A stretch of 64,000 nt of DNA. It comes from Fulvimarina pelagi HTCC2506. GTDB lineage: Bacteria > Pseudomonadota > Alphaproteobacteria > Rhizobiales > Rhizobiaceae. The notes under the pieces are model-generated. The model saw nothing but the letters and a program-made list of their open reading frames with translations. It ran no database searches and had not been told where the DNA came from. A program made the position numbers and the translations under genes. Where the stretch lies: contig NZ_DS022272.1 of assembly GCF_000153705.1 (NCBI RefSeq), forward strand, positions 2,740,798-2,804,797. The letters run 5' to 3'. This document shows positions 54,512 to 62,829 of the stretch, piece by piece (within the stretch, counting starts at the first letter, position 1; each line of letters opens with the position of its first letter).

Positions 54512-54596
54512 TAAGATGGCAAGTTGATTCTTGCAGTCTCAGAGCGACCCATGTCAAGACTGGGCGCATCGGTTAGGAACAGTCACTGGAGTGTCG

Positions 54597-55343
54597 ATGT
54601 CAGAGATTACCGGTCGTTCGCGACGGCCGATCAAACGGCGGCGCATGCACGAGGAGATGGTCGAGCTAATTTCCAACGACATTCGCGAGGGCGTCTACGC
54701 GATCGGCGACGAACTTCCTTCCGAACGCGAACTGATGGAGGAATTCGGGATCTCTCGGTTGACGGTGCGCGAGGGCGTGGCCGCGTTGGAAAGCCGAGGG
54801 TTGATCCTCACACGGCAAGGGATGCGCGCACGGGTTGCTGGACCCAAGCCCGGTTTCGTCCTCGACCGCCTCTCCGACATGGCGAAACTGTATTTGGTGG
54901 ATCCGAAAGGTCTCGACGCCTTCATGGACGTGCGCGAGATCGTCGAGGTGGGGACCGCCCGCAAGGCTGCCCAACTCGCCGACGAAAAGTCGATCCGAGC
55001 ACTTCAGGATGTTCTAGAGCGCAACAGTGCGGCGCGGGGCGACGTTGCAGAGTTCGGCAGGACCGATATCGAGTTCCATCGCGTGATCGCCGACATCACC
55101 GGAAATCCGATCCTCGTGAGCTTCTATCAAGCAGCAGCCGAATGGCTAGAGGAGGTCCGGTCGACCAGTCTCAAGGTTCCCGGGCAGACCCAGCGTGCTT
55201 TCGAGGCCCACGAGAAGATCTTTGCCGCGATAAAGGCCCGAGATCCGGCCGCGGCCGGTCAGGAAATGTCCGAACACCTTCTTCAGCTGGCCAGCATATA
55301 TCCACCGCGCGAGCCGAACGACCTGAACGAGCCGTTGCACTGA
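54597..55343 (+). CDS. GntR-family (FadR/FCD) regulator of the acid-sugar locus
   Basis: 248 residues. Winged helix RMHEEMVELISNDIREGVYA, LPSERELMEEFGISRLTVRE and SRGLILTRQGMRARV. The FCD domain carries the metal/ligand histidines in RTDIEFHRVIADITGNP, AHEKIFAAIKARDPAAA and SEHLLQLASIY. Starts at the ATG at 54597 with GGAG upstream. It is divergent from the TRAP operon and 133 bases before the aldolase, so it probably controls both. Confidence 0.87.
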   Translation: MSEITGRSRRPIKRRRMHEEMVELISNDIREGVYAIGDELPSERELMEEFGISRLTVREGVAALESRGLILTRQGMRARVAGPKPGFVLDRLSDMAKLYLVDPKGLDAFMDVREIVEVGTARKAAQLADEKSIRALQDVLERNSAARGDVAEFGRTDIEFHRVIADITGNPILVSFYQAAAEWLEEVRSTSLKVPGQTQRAFEAHEKIFAAIKARDPAAAGQEMSEHLLQLASIYPPREPNDLNEPLH

Positions 55344-55476
55344 GAGCCGCTACGGCTCTTCGACCAAGCGATATCGCAGCGCCGATCCGAGCCAACCGAG
55401 CGGATTGTCACCGCCATCCGAGCCAGTTTCCTCGTCGGCTGCGCCGATCGCTGCCACTAAAGGACGATATTAGACA

Positions 55477-56127
55477 ATGAGCACAGACGCTTCGCTGCGT
55501 GAATCGATCTGCATCTTTGCACACTCCCTCCATGCTAGGGGACTGACGCATGGATCGACCGGAAACATCTCGGCGCGCACGGGCACTGGCGGCCTGATCG
55601 TCACACCGACGGGCTCGTCATTTCGCGACCTCGATCCTGCGAACCTCGCGATCTTCGATGCGAACGGCAACCAGATCTCGGGCGACAAGCCGACCAAGGA
55701 ACTTCCGCTTCATCGCGCATTCTACGACACCCGGCACGGCTCCGGCGCCGTGGTCCACCTTCATTCGAGCCACTCCGTCGCTCTTTCAATGATGCCGGAC
55801 GCGGACGAGAACAACTTCCTTCCACCGCTTACGCCCTATCCGATCATGCTTCTCGGCAAGGTTAAGCTTCTGCCCTTCTTCGTTCCGGGCGATCCCTCTA
55901 TCGGCGATGCGATCCGCGGACTGGCCGGCAAGCGATCGGCCGTGATGCTCGCCAATCACGGTCCGGTGGTCTCGGGCAAGGATCTGCGAGCTGCCGTCAA
56001 TGCGATCGAGGAGTTGGAAGCCGGCGCAAAGCTCGCATTGCTGACGCGCGGGCTCAACCCACGAAGGCTAACTAGCAGCGACGTCCAAAAGATTGTGAAG
56101 ACGTTTGACGTGGAATGGCCAGACTGA
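55477..56127 (+). CDS. Class II aldolase/decarboxylase, OtnC-like
   Basis: 216 residues. Zn ligands are seen in VVHLHSSHSVALS and ANHGPVVSG, with the acidic/phosphate region STGNISART and VTPTGSSFRDLDP near the N-terminus and KELPLHRAFYDTR between. This class includes fuculose-phosphate aldolases and the OtnC 3-oxo-tetronate 4-phosphate decarboxylases that work with DUF1537 kinases. The kinase in the same locus makes an OtnC-type decarboxylase the best guess. It ends 25 bases from the convergent RuBisCO-like gene. Confidence 0.83.
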   Translation: MSTDASLRESICIFAHSLHARGLTHGSTGNISARTGTGGLIVTPTGSSFRDLDPANLAIFDANGNQISGDKPTKELPLHRAFYDTRHGSGAVVHLHSSHSVALSMMPDADENNFLPPLTPYPIMLLGKVKLLPFFVPGDPSIGDAIRGLAGKRSAVMLANHGPVVSGKDLRAAVNAIEELEAGAKLALLTRGLNPRRLTSSDVQKIVKTFDVEWPD

Positions 56128-56152
56128 TGACGAGGAAACGGAGAAGCGCCGA

Positions 56153-57397
56153 TCAGCTGTAGGTCTCGATGGCCTTCGAGAGCGCCGCGCTGTTCTTGGC
56201 AGCCTCCTCGAGTGGGACCCCGGCGACGGCGGCTTCCCACGCCTCGCGCAGGGAGCGAACCCCGGCCGCGACCCCCTGCGGATGGGCGACGATGCCGCCG
56301 CCGGCGGTGAATATGAGGTCGTCCGCGCCCAGGCGCTCGAACGTCGGATGGGCGGTCATCACGGTCTGACCGGAGGAAAAGACCGGCATGACGCGGTCCG
56401 GCCGGTCGGCGAACAGCGGATCGAGACAGGCCTTGGCCGATTCGATGACGCTGTCGTCGGGCTCCCAGAACTTGTTGGCGATGCCGTTCACATGCATGTG
56501 GTCGGCCCCGGCCAGCCGCCAGATCTTGTGCCAAGCCCTGTAGGACCAGCCGTTGTCGGGCGAGCGGCCGAGATAGCCCCAGCCGTTGCGATGGGCGTGG
56601 ATCGGCAAAGACGAGTGGCGCCGAAGCGCGGTCAACCCGGTCGGGCCGACCGAATTGAGGCTGACCATGACGCAAGTTCCGCCGGTCTCAGCGACGAGAT
56701 CGTGCCGGCGCAGCATTTCGTCGATCTCGCCGGTGAGATTGATGGCATACATCACCTTGCGACCAAGCCTGTCGGCATGCCGATCGATCACGGCCATTAC
56801 GGCGCGCAAACGTTCGTCGAAAGGACAGTGCGGGCCATCCGCCTGCAGTTCGTCGTCCTTGATGAAATCGATCCCACCCTCGCAGAGGGCCTCGACGAGG
56901 CTTGCGGTCTCATCGGGATCGAGCCCGACCGACGGCTTGATGATGGTTCCGACGATGGGACCGCGGGAAACGCCCGCCACTCGCCGTGTTCCTTCAATGC
57001 CGAAGCCGGGGCCCAGGTAAGCCGTCTTAAAGCTCTCGGGTAGATGAATGTCTTGGATCTTGAGGCCGGCGACCCCTTTCAGCTCGAACAGATTGCCAGC
57101 GATAGTCGCAAGGAGGTTGGGGATCGAGGGGCCGAAATTGGTCATCGGCCAGGAGAGCCTAAGGCCGAACGAGCGCGCCCTATCCCCACCAGATGAGCCA
57201 GGAAGCACCGGAGACCCTTCGTCCTCAAATTCCTCCAGTATTTCGACAGTCGCAGCAGCACGCTCTTTCAATGCCGCGTCTTCGCCAGGGGTCGCGATAA
57301 AAGTCCCGGAAGACTGTTCGCCGGCGATCGTTTCAGCCACCTTGCGCGGATCGTCCTGCGTGCGAAGGCTGTAATCGACAGTCAGCCGCTCAACCAT
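56153..57397 (-). CDS. RuBisCO-like protein (RLP)
   Basis: 414 residues, the large-subunit fold of RuBisCO. The GQSSGTF-like loop (EQSSGTFIAT, 27-36) and AGNLFELKGV precede TIIKPSVGL (Lys154, matching catalytic Lys175; the next RuBisCO lysine is serine here). The metal-site motif DFIKDDEL keeps Lys180, Asp182 and Glu183. HAHRNGWG holds His269-Arg270, DHMHVNGIANKF holds His302 and Lys309 (loop 6), and SSGQ and TAGGGIV cover the phosphate site. Characterised relatives are decarboxylases such as 3-oxo-isoapionate 4-phosphate decarboxylase (OiaX) or enolases of methionine salvage; the kinase context favours the former. Not an authentic CO2-fixing enzyme. GAAGGAAAA precedes the ATG. Confidence 0.9.
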   Translation of the reverse strand: MVERLTVDYSLRTQDDPRKVAETIAGEQSSGTFIATPGEDAALKERAAATVEILEEFEDEGSPVLPGSSGGDRARSFGLRLSWPMTNFGPSIPNLLATIAGNLFELKGVAGLKIQDIHLPESFKTAYLGPGFGIEGTRRVAGVSRGPIVGTIIKPSVGLDPDETASLVEALCEGGIDFIKDDELQADGPHCPFDERLRAVMAVIDRHADRLGRKVMYAINLTGEIDEMLRRHDLVAETGGTCVMVSLNSVGPTGLTALRRHSSLPIHAHRNGWGYLGRSPDNGWSYRAWHKIWRLAGADHMHVNGIANKFWEPDDSVIESAKACLDPLFADRPDRVMPVFSSGQTVMTAHPTFERLGADDLIFTAGGGIVAHPQGVAAGVRSLREAWEAAVAGVPLEEAAKNSAALSKAIETYS

Positions 57398-58162
57398 ATG
57401 AGTTTTCCTTCGCGTGGAGACGGAACTGCATGAGAGCCCTTCAAAGCCCTTGGCGCCTCTTATTTCGGGATGGCGTCAAGTTCAACACAACCGCGGTTAG
57501 AGATCGTGGCTCCCATCAGCGGACGCAAGCGAGTAAGCGGGTGCAGTCGGTGCCCGAGGAAACTGACCAAGTATCGACGGCCAGGTAGCAAACATTATTC
57601 TCTTCACGCTCCGGTGACCATGTTGACTGATTTTTGCGCTCTAAAAAGTCTATGTTCATCAGACGTCAGTCGATTCCATAATGGCGTATCCCAACCACGC
57701 AGAGGTATTAGAGAGACTCGATTGTCCCCAATCGGGTACGATCTCAAGAGGGCTGGAAAGACCAATATGGGCGTATCCCTGCAATCCGCCGCTCGGTAAT
57801 GTTGGACCGTAAGCGGAGATGCAGCAATCGAGCCTTCACTCTGAGAAACCGAACTGTCCGTTTCGGTCGTCCAGCTTAGTGCAACAGCTGAAGGTTCTTT
57901 CGAAATTGCCGCTACTCACCTTCGGAGTTGACCGGACGAGATACCGCCTCGATTGACGTCTGCTCTTAAAATTTAGGCACCAAATCCGCGAGAGAGAGAG
58001 TCGCATCGAATCATTTCCAACAAGCTCTGAGAAAGTTGATAGCGAATTACTCAGAGTTTCCGCGCGAAAGAGTGATCGCGGCGAGCGGGCTGCCTCCCAT
58101 TTGCTCCTGGCGATGAAATCTATTGCATTGCAAAGTCGATACCGCTCCGCACAATAGCGGCA
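57398..58162. other. Long gene-free region between RLP and nasT
   Basis: About 765 bases. The left side must carry the RLP promoter (minus strand) and the right side that of nasT (plus strand). I found no convincing gene; frames on the minus strand after 57836 are shadows of nasT. A GA-repeat GAGAGAGAG lies near 57991. Confidence 0.45.
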
Positions 58163-58753
58163 ATGGACGCCGAACTCTCCATACTGGTTTTCGACGAGAA
58201 TACCGTCCGCGCCGCGATTATCGAGGCGGGTCTGCGCGAAGCCGGTCATACTAAGGTTGCGACGGTTACGGAGCTCGTCGGCCTCGTTCGCCGGATCGAG
58301 ACGCTGCAGCCTGACGTCATCGTGGTCGATCTGGAAAATCCCAATCGCGATCAGCTGGAACACTTCTTCCAGGTCTCTCGCTCGGTGAAGAAACCGATCG
58401 CTATGTTTGTCGACCGCTCCGACTCTTCGGCAATCAGGGAAGCGGTCGAGGCCGGCGTTTCTGCCTATGTCGTCGACGGACTTAGAAAGGAGCGGGTGAA
58501 ACCCATCCTTGATATGGCGGTGTCCCGCTTCAACGCCGTCCATCGGTTGAACTGTGAGTTGGAACAGGCGCGCTCCCAGCTCGCCGAACGCAAGCTCATC
58601 GACAAGGCGAAGGGAATCTTGATGCGAAGGCGCGGTCTTTCGGAACCGGAAGCCTACCGCCTTCTTCAGCGCAGTGCGATGAACGAGAACCGGCGGATCG
58701 CAGACGTTGCGCGGTCCCTGATCAGCGCCTCTAGCCTATTGGGAGATCTCTGA
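58163..58753 (+). CDS. nasT: ANTAR-domain antitermination regulator NasT
   Basis: 196-residue two-domain protein. Residues 1-125 are a receiver-like fold (SILVFDENTVRAAIIEAGLR, PDVIVVDLENP). The C-terminal ANTAR domain follows a coiled coil: LAERKLIDKAKGILMRRRGL and SEPEAYRLLQRSAMNENRRI, the RNA-binding three-helix bundle. NasT binds leader RNA hairpins to prevent termination when NasS releases it in nitrate. nasS starts three bases after its stop. Confidence 0.92.
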   Translation: MDAELSILVFDENTVRAAIIEAGLREAGHTKVATVTELVGLVRRIETLQPDVIVVDLENPNRDQLEHFFQVSRSVKKPIAMFVDRSDSSAIREAVEAGVSAYVVDGLRKERVKPILDMAVSRFNAVHRLNCELEQARSQLAERKLIDKAKGILMRRRGLSEPEAYRLLQRSAMNENRRIADVARSLISASSLLGDL

Positions 58754-58756
58754 GGA

Positions 58757-59893
58757 ATGCCGCTTGATGTCGTTCACGCCGGATATCTCCCGCTGCTCGA
58801 CAGCGCGAGCCTAGTCGTCGCGGTCCGTCTGGGCTTTGCCGAACGCTATGGCCTAGACCTGAAGCTCCATCGGGAACGATCCTGGGCAACGGTCCGAGAC
58901 CGGATGAGCGTCGGACATTTCGACTGTGCGCAGATGCCGGCCCCATTGCCGATTGCGATGAGCCTGTCGCTCGGGCCGCTCAACACGGAGACCTTCGCAC
59001 CGATGGTCCTCAACACGGGCGGCAACGCTGTGACGGTTGGCAATGAGGTCGCCGCAGCGTTGAAAGATGAAGCACCCACCGATCAATCCCCCGCCGCGAT
59101 CGGCGCTGCGCTTCGCTTTGCCGTTGCGCGGCTCAGCGAGAGGAAGGGACGCCAAATCCGCTTCGCAGTTGTGCATCGATTTTCCTGCCACAACTACGAC
59201 CTGCGCTATTGGTTGGCGGCGTGCGGCATCCGTCCGGACACCGATGTCGAGATTACCGTGGTGCCGCCTTCCCTGATGCCGGAAGCGCTTTCGAGCGGGC
59301 AGATCGACGGTTTCTCGGCGGGTGAGCCGTGGAACACCATTGCCGTGCGGAATGGCGCCGGCGCGATAGTCGCGACCAAAGCTGAAATCGCACCGAACAG
59401 CCCCGAAAAAGTCCTGGGGACGTCGAGGGCCTTCGTGGACGATCGCCGCGATGTCTGCGAACGGCTGATCAAGTGCCTTCTGGAAGCCGGACAATGGTGC
59501 GACGCGCTTGAAAATCGTCCAGCTCTCGCGGAACTGATGGCGGAGGCACGCCATGTCGCGGTCGACGAAACGCATTTGATGCCAGGCCTCACCGGCGAGC
59601 TTGAGACTGCCCCGGGCGAGCGCCGGATCGTAGGCAGCTTCTTGAGCTTCTCCTGTCAGGGCAATCGACCGGACGCCGGCTATGCCCGCTGGCTCTATCG
59701 ACAGATGATGCGATGGGGGCATGGTCGGGCCGATCCCACCGCCGCTTCGATCGTCGAAAAGGTCTATCAGCCGTCGGTCTTCGGAACAGCAACCTCAGCT
59801 GATCAAGCTCCGAGCGCTGGTCCCACCGCAACATTCGAACCACTTCGCTTCAGCCTCTTCGACGATGGACGGTCGAACTTGTTGAGCAAGTGA
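58757..59893 (+). CDS. nasS: Cytoplasmic nitrate/nitrite sensor NasS
   Basis: 378 residues of the NrtA/CmpA fold without a signal peptide (starts PLDVVHAGYLPLLDSASLVV), so cytoplasmic. FDCAQMPAPLPIAMSLSLG, FSCHNYDLRYWLAACGI and IDGFSAGEPWNTIAV parallel the neighbouring NrtA ([30 protein letters not shown]). In known systems NasS holds NasT inactive until nitrate binds. TGAGGA overlaps the nasT stop as ribosome site, so the two are coupled. Confidence 0.9.
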   Translation: MPLDVVHAGYLPLLDSASLVVAVRLGFAERYGLDLKLHRERSWATVRDRMSVGHFDCAQMPAPLPIAMSLSLGPLNTETFAPMVLNTGGNAVTVGNEVAAALKDEAPTDQSPAAIGAALRFAVARLSERKGRQIRFAVVHRFSCHNYDLRYWLAACGIRPDTDVEITVVPPSLMPEALSSGQIDGFSAGEPWNTIAVRNGAGAIVATKAEIAPNSPEKVLGTSRAFVDDRRDVCERLIKCLLEAGQWCDALENRPALAELMAEARHVAVDETHLMPGLTGELETAPGERRIVGSFLSFSCQGNRPDAGYARWLYRQMMRWGHGRADPTAASIVEKVYQPSVFGTATSADQAPSAGPTATFEPLRFSLFDDGRSNLLSK

Positions 59894-60100
59894 GCAACAT
59901 TGCTGCACCGCAATAAGCCTCGATGCACAAATAAATTGCACTTGCGACGTTCGAACAGAAAATTCGCAGAAACCTGTTGCGCTGCAAAAACCAAGTGCGT
60001 ATGAGGAAACTCAAGTGAAGTTGTGACCACACGATTTCATTCACGGGTCGGCCTGGAGGTCGATCGACACAGGCATCCAATGGCGGGTGTCCTTCGGCAA

Positions 60101-60177
60101 GGCTGCCGACCTTATCGAGTGTTCGCGGAATAACGATCGATATCGTTCGCGACCGGTTTGGTCGGGCAGCCTTTTTT
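60101..60177 (+). terminator. Leader terminator upstream of nrtA, probable NasT target region
   Basis: GGCTGCCGACC (60101-60111) pairs with GGTCGGGCAGCC (60160-60171, one bulged G) and is followed by six Ts (60172-60177). The loop holds a second hairpin: TCGCG/CGCGA (60123-60127, 60148-60152) with AACGAT/ATCGTT inside. It lies 68 bases before nrtA in a 351-base leader after nasS, a typical transcription-attenuation site for an ANTAR protein. I could not confirm the paired six-base-loop hairpins known from ANTAR targets. Confidence 0.75.
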
Positions 60178-60244
60178 GTTTCACGGATCCAGTCCACCGG
60201 GCGCATTTCGAACTGCGTTCCGGCAATAGGGAAGCTTTGTCCGC

Positions 60245-61630
60245 ATGGCATCTTTCTCATCGACCACCCGCCGTACCGTGCTCGGCCTTCTGAGCGCTAC
60301 AGTTCTCTCTACCGTATCCACCAAGGCGATCGCCGAAATGGTGTTCCCGGAGAAGGCTGAATTGAAATTCGGCTTTATCAAGCTCACCGACATGGCTCCT
60401 CTCGCCATTGCCCGCGAAAAGGGCTTCTTCGAGGATGAAGGCCTCTACGTCACGCTCGAGCCCCAGGCGAACTGGAAGGTTCTTCTCGACCGGGTTATCA
60501 CCGGCGAACTCGACGGTGCGCACATGCTGGCCGGCCAGCCGCTCGCGGCGACCATCGGCTACGGTACGCAAGCGCACATCGTCACCCCTTTCTCCATGGA
60601 CCTCAACGGCAACGGAATCACGGTGTCGAATGCGGTCTGGGACGAGATGAAGCAGAACGTTCCGACGAACGCGGAGGGCAAGCCGGAGCATCCGATCTCG
60701 GCTTCGGCGCTGAAGCCGGTCGTCGACGGCTATAAGTCTGAGGGCAAGCCCTTCAACATGGGCATGGTGTTCCCGGTCTCGACACACAATTACGAGCTGC
60801 GCTACTGGCTTGCAGCGGGCGGCCTCAACCCCGGCTTCTATTCACCGTCCGACACATCCGGTCAGATCCAGGCCGATGTCCTCCTCTCGGTCACCCCGCC
60901 GCCGCAGATGCCGGCGACCATGGAAGCCGGTACGATCCAGGGCTACTGCGTCGGCGAGCCGTGGAACCAGCAGGCTGTCTTCAAGGGGATCGGCGTCCCG
61001 GTCATTACCGACCACGACATCTGGAAGGACAATCCGGAAAAGGTCTTCGGCATGACGGCCGAGTTCGTCGAGGAGAACCCACAGACCGCGATCGCGGTCA
61101 CGAAGGCGCTGATTCGCGCCGGCAAATGGCTCGACGCCGATGATGGCGCGAACCGTCAGGAAGCCGTCGAGATCCTCTCCCGTCCCGAATATGTCGGCGC
61201 CGACGCCGAAGTCATCGCTAATTCGATGACCGGTACGTTCGAATACGAGAAGGGCGACGTCCGCCCGGCGCCGGACTTCAACATCTTCTTCGCCAAGAAC
61301 GCGACCTACCCGTTCTACTCCGACGCCGTCTGGTACCTCACCCAGATGCGTCGGTGGGGCCAGATCGCGGAAGAAAAGCCGGACAGCTGGTACGACGAGA
61401 CGGCAAAGAGCGTCTACAAGCCGGACATCTACATGTCGGCGGCCCAGTCGCTGATCGACGACGGCCATCTCGATGCGTCCGAGATTCCGTCGGATACGGA
61501 CGGGTACAAGCCGGCCACCGCCGAGTTCATCGACGGCGTCGAATATGACGGCAAGAAGCCCAACGAGTACCTCTCGAAATTCGAGATCGGCCTCAAGGGC
61601 GAAGAGACCACCGCCAGCCTCTCGAACTGA
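60245..61630 (+). CDS. nrtA: Nitrate ABC transporter substrate-binding protein
   Basis: 461 residues. A twin-arginine-type signal ([16 protein letters not shown]) ends near [64 protein letters not shown] and [20 protein letters not shown] are the NrtA/CmpA signatures. GGGAAG lies upstream of the ATG. First structural gene after the leader terminator, followed by nrtB. Confidence 0.93.
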   Translation: MASFSSTTRRTVLGLLSATVLSTVSTKAIAEMVFPEKAELKFGFIKLTDMAPLAIAREKGFFEDEGLYVTLEPQANWKVLLDRVITGELDGAHMLAGQPLAATIGYGTQAHIVTPFSMDLNGNGITVSNAVWDEMKQNVPTNAEGKPEHPISASALKPVVDGYKSEGKPFNMGMVFPVSTHNYELRYWLAAGGLNPGFYSPSDTSGQIQADVLLSVTPPPQMPATMEAGTIQGYCVGEPWNQQAVFKGIGVPVITDHDIWKDNPEKVFGMTAEFVEENPQTAIAVTKALIRAGKWLDADDGANRQEAVEILSRPEYVGADAEVIANSMTGTFEYEKGDVRPAPDFNIFFAKNATYPFYSDAVWYLTQMRRWGQIAEEKPDSWYDETAKSVYKPDIYMSAAQSLIDDGHLDASEIPSDTDGYKPATAEFIDGVEYDGKKPNEYLSKFEIGLKGEETTASLSN

Positions 61631-61722
61631 TCCCTGTTCATGATCATCGGATGCGCTGCCCGACGTTGGATGGCGCATCCGCTCTTCTTCCATCAATCGA
61701 CGTAGACAGGTCCCTAAGCGAC

Positions 61723-62817
61723 ATGACTGTTGCATCCGATTTCATGGGCCACGAGCTCAGCACAGAAGAAAAGCGCGTTCTGAAGCGCGAAAAGCGCATG
61801 ATGCGGATCACCCGCGCGACCGGTCCGCTGACGGCGATCGGCCTTGGCTGGTCCGTTCCGCTGATGAAGATGGCGGCGGGCGACGACCGCCGCTCTAACA
61901 TGAAGATCCTCTGGAAGGGCTTCGTCGTGCCGATCCTCGGCATTCTCGGCTTTCTCGCCGTCTGGGCCGCCCTCGCCCCGACGGTGCAGACCTCGCTCGG
62001 CACTGTGCCGGGTCCCGCCCAGGTCGCAGACCAGGTCGGCTCGCTCTATGCCGATTGGGAACGGACCCAGGAAGCGAAAGCTGCCTTCTATGAGCGCCAG
62101 GAAGCGCGCAATCAGCAGATGATCGAGGCCGGCTATGCCGACCGGGTCCAGATCCGGGCTTATACCGGGGCGCCGACCTATCAGCAGCAGATCATGACCT
62201 CGCTGCAGACGGTATTTTTGGGCTTCCTGCTTGCAACCATCATAGCCGTTCCGGTCGGGATCGCATGCGGCCTCTCCTCGACCATCAACGGCGCGCTCAA
62301 CCCGTTGATCCAGATCTTCAAGCCGGTCTCGCCGCTCGCCTGGCTGCCGATCGTCACGATGATCGTCTCGGCGCTCTACGTGAACGCCTCCGACGCCCTG
62401 CCGAAATCCATGGTGGTCTCGGCGATCACGGTGACTCTCTGCTCGCTCTGGCCGACCCTGATCAACACCTCGCTCGGTGTCGCCTCGATCGACAAGGATC
62501 TCGTGAACGTCGGCAAGGTGCTGCAACTCTCGACCGCCAAGACAATCACCAAGCTCGTGCTGCCCTCGGCGATGCCGCTAATCTTCACCGGGCTGCGCCT
62601 CTCGCTGGGCGTCGGCTGGATGGTGCTGATCGCCGCCGAGATGCTCGCCCAGAACCCCGGCCTCGGCAAGTTCGTCTGGGACGAGTTCCAGAACGGATCC
62701 TCCGACTCGCTCGCCCGCATCATCGTGGCGGTCATCACCATCGGCATCGTCGGTTTCATCCTCGACCGGATCATGGCCGCCCTCCAGTCCGCCTTCACCT
62801 TCTCCGGAACGCGGTAA
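61723..62817 (+). CDS. nrtB: Nitrate ABC transporter permease
   Basis: 364 residues. About 70 hydrophilic N-terminal residues, then membrane segments and the BPD-transporter signature with SALYVNASDALPKSMVVSAI and VLPSAMPLIFTGLRLSLGVG (the E-A-A-like loop), followed by LIAAEMLAQNPGLGKFVWDE. Started at the ATG at 61723; a frame from 61651 is open but not similar. Couples NrtA to the ATPase gene 12 bases downstream. Confidence 0.92.
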   Translation: MTVASDFMGHELSTEEKRVLKREKRMMRITRATGPLTAIGLGWSVPLMKMAAGDDRRSNMKILWKGFVVPILGILGFLAVWAALAPTVQTSLGTVPGPAQVADQVGSLYADWERTQEAKAAFYERQEARNQQMIEAGYADRVQIRAYTGAPTYQQQIMTSLQTVFLGFLLATIIAVPVGIACGLSSTINGALNPLIQIFKPVSPLAWLPIVTMIVSALYVNASDALPKSMVVSAITVTLCSLWPTLINTSLGVASIDKDLVNVGKVLQLSTAKTITKLVLPSAMPLIFTGLRLSLGVGWMVLIAAEMLAQNPGLGKFVWDEFQNGSSDSLARIIVAVITIGIVGFILDRIMAALQSAFTFSGTR

Positions 62818-62829
62818 GGAACGGGTCTC

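Noticed and set aside
59894-60100. Paired hexaloop hairpins expected for ANTAR target RNA
   Set aside because: Short stems such as GCCTG/CAGGC are present, but the loops do not clearly match the known motif; left to structure prediction.
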